Assembly (NCBI GenBank): GCA_027035825.1
Contig: JALVTX010000057.1
Coordinates: 1 to 11,046 of the forward strand
Direction of reading: 5' to 3'
DNA length: 11,046 nt
Source of the DNA: Mariprofundaceae bacterium
GTDB taxonomy: Bacteria > Pseudomonadota > Zetaproteobacteria > Mariprofundales > Mariprofundaceae
Every line of letters begins with the position of its first letter. Positions within the stretch are counted from its first letter, which is position 1. The notes beneath the pieces are model-generated. The model worked only from the letters and a program-made list of their open reading frames with translations, was not told the DNA's origin and searched no databases. Position numbers and translations under genes: made by a program. Below, in pieces: positions 7,201 through 11,046 of the stretch.

Positions 7201-7993
7201 CCACCCGCAGGGCGGCGAAGGCCCGGCAGGCCGTCTCCACGAGCAGCGCCACGCCGGCATAGAGCGCGATGGAGGGGGTGAGCGCGGCCAGCGTGGTCAG
7301 CGCCAGCGCCGAGATGGCCACGCCCATCGAATAGACCATCGCGTCCAGCGACAGGAAGCGGAACACCCGCAACATCCGCAGCATGTACATGCCTCGCGCC
7401 AGCCGCGCCAGCCGCAGCCACATGCCGCCAGCCAGCCACGAGCCGGGCGCGGCCACCGAAAAGGCGAGGCTGGCCGTGGCCAGCGCGTCCAGCGCCAGGA
7501 ACCACGCCTCGCCGCCCATCTGCTTCTCGCGGGCGCGCGCCAGCGCCTTCAGCACCCAGGCGCGCGCGCCGATTTCGACGCCGAAGAAGACGGCCAGCGC
7601 CGCCAGCACCGGGCGCGACTGGGTCACGGCGGCCAGCGCCAGCGCCGCCATGATGAGGATGGCGTAGCGGGGGTGGCCGAAGATGCGCTCGGCCAGCGCC
7701 AGCCATTCGCGGCGCTCGGGCGAGAGCGGCTCGGCCGTCGGTTTTTTGACGTTGGTTGCATTTGCGGCGGGGGAGGGTTCAGCGCCGGCTTGCGGCGCTT
7801 CGGGCGCTGACGGTTCGGTTGCGCGGGGGGCGTCGTCTCCGGAGGCGGGTTCGGGAGGCGCGTCGGGCGCGGGCTTCGCCTCCAGCACGGCCGGGCGGTC
7901 GGCGTCATTGACGAGCGCCGCCGCCTCCATGGCGTCGGCGACGCCGGTCGGCTGGTCTTCCCGGTTCTCGGGGCGCGGTTCGTCCCGGCGCAT
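4211..7993 (-). CDS. Channel-phosphatase fusion: voltage-sensor-like, CASTOR/POLLUX-like channel with CheZ-like C-terminus
   Basis: A 1260-residue protein. Residues 1-95 are a Pro/Ala/acidic low-complexity tail. Residues 108-214 are four likely membrane helices ending in an S4-like helix with arginines at 194, 197, 200, 206, 209 and 212. Residues 219-327 repeat the same plan more weakly. Residues 335-432 form a pore module: helix, outer loop with DLNGDG (360-365), YGFRILLDPGNAP (380-392) and a long last helix. Residues 470-720 and 721-960 look like two RCK-type domains as in CASTOR/POLLUX, with MLYQMHHCAHMPELG (589-603) and IFVGWHDGLPAM (733-744) at the expected places. An acidic Ala-rich linker (about 1024-1145) leads to a helical end (1150-1260) with DLQNVDRVMQ (1205-1214), where D1210/Q1214 match the Asp-x3-Gln of CheZ. 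The start at 7993 lies 11 bp after the receptor stop and has only a weak GGCGG ribosome site, so a lower yield is likely. Channel identity is fairly secure; ion and phosphatase roles are inferred. Confidence 0.8.
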   Translation of the reverse strand: MRRDEPRPENREDQPTGVADAMEAAALVNDADRPAVLEAKPAPDAPPEPASGDDAPRATEPSAPEAPQAGAEPSPAANATNVKKPTAEPLSPERREWLALAERIFGHPRYAILIMAALALAAVTQSRPVLAALAVFFGVEIGARAWVLKALARAREKQMGGEAWFLALDALATASLAFSVAAPGSWLAGGMWLRLARLARGMYMLRMLRVFRFLSLDAMVYSMGVAISALALTTLAALTPSIALYAGVALLVETACRAFAALRVVESPARRRAELAFAALDALATVPLLGLVDGLSPGWAGLRAARFLVMLNPLGSLAGALRRVAARDAVRKEATMLTGMFVLLMAATAAAVLWLYPRMDLNGDGATGGPDYAPWQVLFYGFRILLDPGNAPADAFSPWLAALTMVIVLSGVFFFALFVGLGSNVMHYLLEELANSPLSARVSLLLAGDNEQSIAILRAFDAMCARMRRSFASAWLFIGPAREGARALGRWLAVREIEPGSRETLARFRLSGVRGAVLFQRAWTEKQAAHEMAASEMADLHALARELRRRGEAPGLVVCDSAPPAHARAVYEEALGMEVVDSAALKARMLYQMHHCAHMPELGMRMMDAVNGETGLYARPWPARIEPAGATSRIIHEAGSAELGAWLSHCFARGLNLLAARTSEGRHVLFGDLRKLRAPVEVTDVLGLGCEPDGWDALMRDALDAGGNDDVDETAEPPLAAFTWPDKWDLKMIFVGWHDGLPAMVEEMAQKHHKLSVYVLYPGPDAVGQRHAERLLQIGEDNDLAARCKLETEVVTWDGMNTQMLVPLLKGCKVIMLYPEETGRNNEDSTLELWFHEIARLLDARKAKVKWWTPPKLMVLPRAAANVPALREAARDYPRLEVHVGSPDAFHDVFMARQMLARTMHAGQKDDMRSEIRAFDFMHVVLGDAVIVEGVDAPRILARENASWEEIHREAWKRGWMLAAVMLPEEDEPPHPVMRLLDRAFPAETRDAGSRMRVLAGAPTREMPAPAQAARLLFCRRGVLDETDAAAANDATETHEADKAATGPTGASEASEAKVPAESADMSEDKGANAAPAGAPSGENPEPDMGKTPDSGTEFAEETEAAQTMAPEAASDDAGEAAEGAGTDAAALAPRDDVKEGELMPESPWPETADARLLRVLQKQVNEALELLSRSTEEGLVKLAGAMDKDESGAVSEDIMAALTDLQNVDRVMQRLRNVETCLADWAGAAPTPEGEPRWREAVESRYVMEEERLVLRSEL

Positions 7994-8004
7994 GGACGCG
8001 CCGC

Positions 8005-9921
8005 CTAGCCGCGCAGCGAGGCTAAAAAATCGGCCACCTGCCGGCTCAGGCCCTCGGACTTGCCCCGCACCTCGCCGGAGACCTCCAGCACCTCGCTGGC
8101 GGCCTTGCCGGTGTCGCCGGCCGCCTGCTGCACGCCGGCGATGGCCTCCATCACCTGGTGCGAGGCCTCGCTGGCATACTGGGCGCTGCGGGCGATCTCG
8201 TGCGTGGCCTGGTTCTGCTCGTCGGCGGCGGCCGAGATGGCGCGGTTGATGGCGTCCATCTTCTCAATCACTTCACTGATGCGCTGGATGGCTTCGGCCG
8301 CGTTGCCGCTGTCCCCCTGAATTTCCTGGATCTGCCGCGCGATCTGCTCGGTGGCGCGGGCGGTCTGGTTGGCCAGTTCCTTCACCTCGCCGGCCACCAC
8401 CGCGAAGCCCCGCCCGGCCTCGCCGGCGCGCGCGGCCTCGATGCTGGCGTTCAGCGCCAGCAGGTTCGTCTGCTCGGCGATGTCGGTGATGACCTTGATG
8501 ACGTCGCCGATCTCCTGCGCCGACTGCGTGAGCTTGTGCATCACGGCATTGCTGGATTCCGCTTCCTTTGTCGCCTGGCCGGACATTGCCACGGCGTCGT
8601 TCACCTGCCGCGTGATTTCGGCGATGGAGGCCGAGAGCTCCTCGGCGGCGCTGGCCACCGTGGCCACGTTGTGCGCCGCTTCGCTCACGCTTTCCTCCAC
8701 GGCCCTGGCCTGCGAGGAAGATCGCTCGGCCATCGAGGACAGCGTCTCGGAGGAGGTCTGCATCTGCTCGGAGGAGGCGGTGAGATCCTGCACCACGGCG
8801 CCGATGTGGCTTTCGAAGGCGCGGGCGATTTCCTCCTGCTCGGTGACGTCCTTCCAGGCCACCATCACGTGCTCCCATTCGCCCTGTGGGTTGTCCACGG
8901 CGAAGGCCTGGAAGGCGATCTTGCGGTCGGCGACGTCGAGCTGCGCGGACAGCGGCAGGCTGTCCTTGTTGGCCAGTATCCCTCGCTGATGGGCGGGGTT
9001 CTTGTGGAAGATGTCAATGTTCTTGCCCAAGATTTCATCGGCGCGGCAGGGCAGCGCGCTTTCGATCTCGCGGAAGAGCTTGACCGCCGCCGGGTTCATG
9101 TAGGTGATGGTGAGCGTCTCCCGGTCGGCCATCATGATGGCTTCCGGCATCAGTTCCACCACCTGCCGCAGCATGAAGGCTTCCCGAACGCTCTGCTTGA
9201 GCTTGTCGAAGGATTCCACCAGGCCCTCGACCACGCCGGCCATGCGCACGTCGTCCAGGCCGACCGAGGTGTCGCCATCGTCCAGCGCATCCATTGCCGC
9301 CTCGATCTTGCGCAAGGGGCGGATGATGGAGCCGGAAAGCCAGACAATGGCGCCGGCCACGGCGGCCAGCACCAGCGCCAGCAGGCTCCAGAACGAGACC
9401 GTCGAGGCATGCCGGATGTCCGCCGCGCGCGCCTTCAGTTGCCGGATGTGCGCATCCATTTGCCGGCTGGCATTGTCCAATGTCGGCATGATGTCCGTGG
9501 AAAGCGCGCGCCGCGCCTCGGGGGGGGCGTTCAGGCGCGCGCGCAGTTCAGTCACGGCCGCGTTCAGGCGGGATGCACTCTGCTGCATGGCCGGCGGCAG
9601 TTCGCTCCGGGAGAGATTTGCGGCGTCCGCGGCGGCCGCATCCAGGTGCCTGGTCAGGCTATCCGTCGCGCCGGAGGCCAGGGCCACGCGCAACGCGGCC
9701 AGGTGGGCGCCCATGTCCGCAAGCCAGGCTTGCTGGGCTTCCGCGCGCATGGCGGCGTCGTCCACGTGCTCCAGCTCGTTGATGGCGTTCTGGTGCATCC
9801 AGCCCAGGCCCAGCGTGGCAACCACGACGATGCCGAGAATCAGCCACAGGCGCTGACGGATGGAAATCTTCTGCATGCCGGTAAGCGGGGCGGGGTTCGC
9901 GTGGGTGTCGGACTGCGTCAT
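8005..9921 (-). CDS. Methyl-accepting chemotaxis protein (TM - periplasmic helices - TM - HAMP - PAS - signalling domain)
   Basis: A 638-residue transmembrane chemoreceptor. A short cytoplasmic start leads to the first membrane helix (about 25-41), then a roughly 130-residue, almost wholly helical periplasmic domain (44-175, probably a four-helix bundle) and a second membrane helix (176-198). HAMP follows at about 198-250. A PAS domain sits at about 252-362 (PEAIMMADRE, YMNPAAV, GKNIDIFHKNPAHQR, WKDVTE). The signalling coiled coil runs from about 365 to the end, with the conserved hairpin tip at 482-512 (AEQTNLLALNASIEAARAGE followed by GRGFAVVAGEV). It signals to CheA/CheW. The ligand is unknown; the extra PAS domain means it may sense inside the cell as well. 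There is no CheR-tethering pentapeptide at the C-terminus. The ATG at 9921 has GGAGGGA upstream. It is the first gene of the operon. Confidence 0.95.
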   Translation of the reverse strand: MTQSDTHANPAPLTGMQKISIRQRLWLILGIVVVATLGLGWMHQNAINELEHVDDAAMRAEAQQAWLADMGAHLAALRVALASGATDSLTRHLDAAAADAANLSRSELPPAMQQSASRLNAAVTELRARLNAPPEARRALSTDIMPTLDNASRQMDAHIRQLKARAADIRHASTVSFWSLLALVLAAVAGAIVWLSGSIIRPLRKIEAAMDALDDGDTSVGLDDVRMAGVVEGLVESFDKLKQSVREAFMLRQVVELMPEAIMMADRETLTITYMNPAAVKLFREIESALPCRADEILGKNIDIFHKNPAHQRGILANKDSLPLSAQLDVADRKIAFQAFAVDNPQGEWEHVMVAWKDVTEQEEIARAFESHIGAVVQDLTASSEQMQTSSETLSSMAERSSSQARAVEESVSEAAHNVATVASAAEELSASIAEITRQVNDAVAMSGQATKEAESSNAVMHKLTQSAQEIGDVIKVITDIAEQTNLLALNASIEAARAGEAGRGFAVVAGEVKELANQTARATEQIARQIQEIQGDSGNAAEAIQRISEVIEKMDAINRAISAAADEQNQATHEIARSAQYASEASHQVMEAIAGVQQAAGDTGKAASEVLEVSGEVRGKSEGLSRQVADFLASLRG

Positions 9922-9939
9922 GGCGGTTCCCTCCGATGT
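9922..9939 (-). promoter_or_regulatory. Ribosome binding site and leader of the chemoreceptor gene
   Basis: Minus strand ACATCGGAGGGAACCGCC directly before ATG. The GGAGGGA core is a strong Shine-Dalgarno sequence and decides the start at 9921. Confidence 0.75.
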
Positions 9940-9942
9940 GTT

Positions 9943-9962
9943 GGGTTGCGGTCGTGCAACCC
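9943..9962 (-). promoter_or_regulatory. Palindrome GGGTTGC-N6-GCAACCC over the predicted transcription start
   Basis: A perfect 7-bp inverted repeat with a six-base centre. It begins immediately after the -10 element and ends three bases before the conserved leader. It could be an operator or a 5' untranslated hairpin. The predicted start of transcription falls in its upstream arm, so a complete RNA hairpin may not form; a protein-binding site is then more likely. No regulator is identified. Confidence 0.5.
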
Positions 9963-9989
9963 TTATCGGCAGGAATCAAGCAAACATGA
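9963..9989 (-). promoter_or_regulatory. Sigma-28 (FliA)-type promoter of the chemotaxis operon
   Basis: On the minus strand TCATGTTT is followed by exactly 11 bases and then GCCGATAA. The enteric flagellar consensus is TAAAGTTT-N11-GCCGATAA: the -10 matches 8 of 8, the -35 matches 6 of 8, and the spacer length is ideal. The chemoreceptor ATG lies about 41 bp after the -10 element, giving an untranslated leader of roughly 35 bases. It would tie the whole operon to the late flagellar regulon. Confidence 0.75.
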
Positions 9990-10014
9990 GGCCAGAGGCG
10001 GGGAGTGGGGATAT

Positions 10015-10082
10015 AACCACCAAGACACAAAGGCGCCAAGAAATTCATGTTCTTCTCTTTGTGTCTTGGTGCCTTGGTGGTT
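10015..10082. repeat. Long imperfect inverted repeat, copy 1 (AACCACCAAG ... CTTGGTGGTT)
   Basis: A 68-bp element starting AACCACCAAGACACAAAGG and ending in the near reverse complement CTTGGTGCCTTGGTGGTT, with ATTCATGT near the centre. The arms themselves carry CCAAGNCAC-like sub-repeats. It is very similar along its length to the element at 10148-10217. Dispersed repeats starting CCACCAAGACAC occur in many bacterial genomes, as far as I recall; no function is known to me. Confidence 0.85.
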
Positions 10083-10084
10083 TT

Positions 10085-10102
10085 GTCGGATTGAAATCCG
10101 AC
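10085..10102. repeat. Short hairpin GTCGGATT-GA-AATCCGAC
   Basis: A perfect 8-bp inverted repeat with a two-base centre, followed by CTAC. It belongs to the same family as the hairpin at 10233-10250, with two base pairs changed on both sides of the stem so that pairing is kept. Confidence 0.85.
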
Positions 10103-10118
10103 CTACGGTAGATTGTGG

Positions 10119-10136
10119 GTCACGCTTTAGCGTGAC
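10119..10136. repeat. Short hairpin GTCACGCT-TT-AGCGTGAC
   Basis: A perfect 8-bp inverted repeat with a TT centre, placed between the two composite repeat units. Its sequence differs from the GTCGG hairpins. No T run follows on either strand, so it is not a typical terminator. Confidence 0.8.
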
Positions 10137-10147
10137 AGAGGATTGAT

Positions 10148-10217
10148 AACCACCAAGACACGGAGACACCAAGGATATTCATGTCTTTTCCTTTGTGTTC
10201 TTGGTGACTTGGTGGTT
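10148..10217. repeat. Long imperfect inverted repeat, copy 2 (AACCACCAAG ... CTTGGTGGTT)
   Basis: A 70-bp relative of the element at 10015-10082, in the same orientation: AACCACCAAGACAC at the start, ATTCATGT near the centre, and TTTGTGT, CTTGGTG and CTTGGTGGTT in the right arm. The two copies differ by scattered substitutions and two extra bases. Confidence 0.85.
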
Positions 10218-10232
10218 TCGCCAGCGTTTTTT

Positions 10233-10250
10233 GTCGGGCTGAAGCCCGAC
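10233..10250. repeat. Short hairpin GTCGGGCT-GA-AGCCCGAC
   Basis: A perfect 8-bp inverted repeat with a GA centre, followed by CTAC as in copy 1 at 10085. On the plus strand a T6 run (10227-10232) precedes it; on the minus strand, where hflX is transcribed, it is followed by A residues, so it is not a standard intrinsic terminator for hflX. Confidence 0.85.
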
Positions 10251-10266
10251 CTACATGCCCGACCTA
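10244..10266. repeat. Direct repeat GCCCGACCTA, second copy covering the hflX stop codon
   Basis: GCCCGACCTA occurs at 10244-10253 (right arm of the hairpin plus CTA) and again at 10257-10266. The second copy supplies the minus-strand TAG stop of hflX, so the repeat array reaches into the end of that gene. Confidence 0.75.
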
Positions 10267-11046
10267 TGGGTTGCGGGCGTATTGGGCCACGGCGGTGGCG
10301 CGGCTGGCCGGCAGCAGCACCGTCATTTCGATGACGTCGCCGTTGCATTCCTGACGCAGCACCCGCCCGTGGCGGTGGCAGAAGGCCAGCGTTTCGCCAT
10401 CGCCGGCCGGCACGGCCAGCTCCAGCCGCGTCATGTCCGATTCCAGCCAGCGGGCGAGCAGCGCTTCCAGTTCCGGCACGCCCTCGCCGGTGCGCGCGGA
10501 GATGGCCACGCGGCTGCCCGCGATATCCGGAGTGAGGCGCGAGCGCACCTGCGGGGCCAGATCAATCTTGTTCCACACCTCGATGACGGGCGGCATCGCA
10601 TCGCCCGTCAGGCCCAGGTCGCGCAGCGTGGATTCCACCACCTTCGCCTGCGCCGCCGCTTCCGGGTCGGCGGCGTCGCGCACGTGCAGGATGAGGTCGG
10701 CCTCCACCACCTCCTCCAGCGTGGCGCGGAATGCCTCGACCAGCTCATGCGGCAGCTCCTGCACGAAGCCCACCGTGTCCGAGAGCATGGCCTCGCGGCC
10801 GCCGGGCAGGCGAATCTTGCGCAGCGTCGGATCGAGCGTGGCGAAGAGCTGGTCGGCGGCGTGCACATGGGCCCGGCTCAGGCGGTTGAACAGCGTGGAC
10901 TTGCCGGCGTTCGTGTAGCCGACCAGCGCGATGGTTGGCAAGTCCTTGCGCGCCCGGCCCGCGCGCTGGATGGCGCGCATGCGCCGCACCTTCGCCAGTT
11001 CCTTCTCGATCTGGCGGATGCGGTTGCGGATCATGCGCCGGTCGAG
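10264..11046 (-). CDS. hflX: GTPase HflX, C-terminal part (5' end outside window)
   Basis: The last 260 codons of HflX, a ribosome-associated GTPase that splits stalled or stressed ribosomes. The reading frame stays open to the right edge (LDRR before the first internal ATG at 11034), matching the conserved ETxLDRR-type segment before the G domain, so about 170 residues are missing. G motifs are intact: GYTNAGKST (43-51 of the visible part), DTVGF (90-94), NKID (159-162) and SARTGEG (183-189). AADQLFATLDPTLRKI (63-78) is typical of the family. It is separated from the chemotaxis operon by 342 bp of repeats and a separate promoter, so the two are probably independent units. The stop codon lies inside a repeat copy and the end may have been altered. 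Confidence 0.95.
   Translation of the reverse strand, partial: LDRRMIRNRIRQIEKELAKVRRMRAIQRAGRARKDLPTIALVGYTNAGKSTLFNRLSRAHVHAADQLFATLDPTLRKIRLPGGREAMLSDTVGFVQELPHELVEAFRATLEEVVEADLILHVRDAADPEAAAQAKVVESTLRDLGLTGDAMPPVIEVWNKIDLAPQVRSRLTPDIAGSRVAISARTGEGVPELEALLARWLESDMTRLELAVPAGDGETLAFCHRHGRVLRQECNGDVIEMTVLLPASRATAVAQYARNP

Larger units (their letters stand above)
9922..10263. other. Gene-free interval between hflX and the chemotaxis operon
   Basis: These 342 bp hold no convincing gene. The left third carries the operon start signals (ribosome site, palindrome, sigma-28-type promoter). The rest, from 10015 to 10263, is almost entirely inverted repeats and hairpins, visibly richer in A and T than the flanking genes. 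Short open frames here read through repeats and show no ribosome sites or codon bias. I see no T-tract terminator for hflX on the minus strand; the hairpins there are followed by A runs or mixed sequence. Confidence 0.85.

Noticed and set aside
8158..10146. 662-codon open frame on the plus strand
   Set aside because: Antisense to the chemoreceptor, and it runs through the promoter and repeats. No domain or ribosome site supports it.
9963..10172. Short open frames in the repeat region (for example 9963-10172 and 10143-10334)
   Set aside because: They read through inverted repeats, giving the typical artefact peptides, with no ribosome site and no conservation visible.
10015..10217. CRISPR-like spaced repeats
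   Set aside because: Only two long copies, each an imperfect inverted repeat of about 70 bp, with other hairpins between; no regular short repeats with unique spacers.
10227..10250. Possible intrinsic terminator for hflX (hairpin plus T6)
   Set aside because: The T run lies before the hairpin on the plus strand; on the hflX strand the hairpin is followed by A residues.

Overview
The window is a GC-rich stretch from a flagellated bacterium, most likely a proteobacterium. This rests on the chemotaxis gene set, a sigma-28-type promoter and the HflX sequence. I cannot fix the class: HflX mixes features I associate with alpha- and with beta/gammaproteobacteria. Every supported gene lies on the minus strand, so the biology reads from right to left.

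Right edge (10264-11046): the C-terminal 260 codons of the ribosome-associated GTPase HflX. Next (9922-10263) is a 342-bp gene-free interval. It holds two copies of a composite repeat (a long imperfect inverted repeat followed by a short hairpin), one further hairpin, and the start region of the chemotaxis operon. That start region has a good FliA/sigma-28-type promoter (TCATGTTT-N11-GCCGATAA), a palindrome over the expected transcription start, and a strong Shine-Dalgarno sequence.

Left of it is one tightly packed chemotaxis operon: a transmembrane chemoreceptor with HAMP and PAS domains (8005-9921), a 1260-residue membrane protein (4211-7993), cheY (3840-4214), a hybrid cheA (841-3801), cheW (357-848) and the start of cheB (1-330, cut by the window edge). 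Gaps are 11, -4, 38, -8 and 26 bp. CheR is not in the window and may follow cheB.

The standout is the 1260-residue protein. From its sequence it reads as an ion channel: two tandem voltage-sensor-like four-helix modules (the first with a clear S4 arginine ladder), a pore with a DPGN filter-like motif, a dockerin-type calcium-loop motif in the outer turret, and two RCK-like domains of the CASTOR/POLLUX type. After a roughly 120-residue acidic Ala-rich linker comes a C-terminal helical domain with a CheZ-like Asp-x3-Gln motif. Its stop codon overlaps the cheY start (ATGA). My inference is that it couples membrane potential or ions (possibly Ca2+) to dephosphorylation of CheY. CheA is also unusual: no P2 domain is visible (a helix-hairpin-helix-like segment sits in the linker), it has two CheW domains, and it ends in a receiver that could act as a phosphate sink. 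Together the genes would form a chemosensory array whose output is read by a channel-phosphatase fusion.
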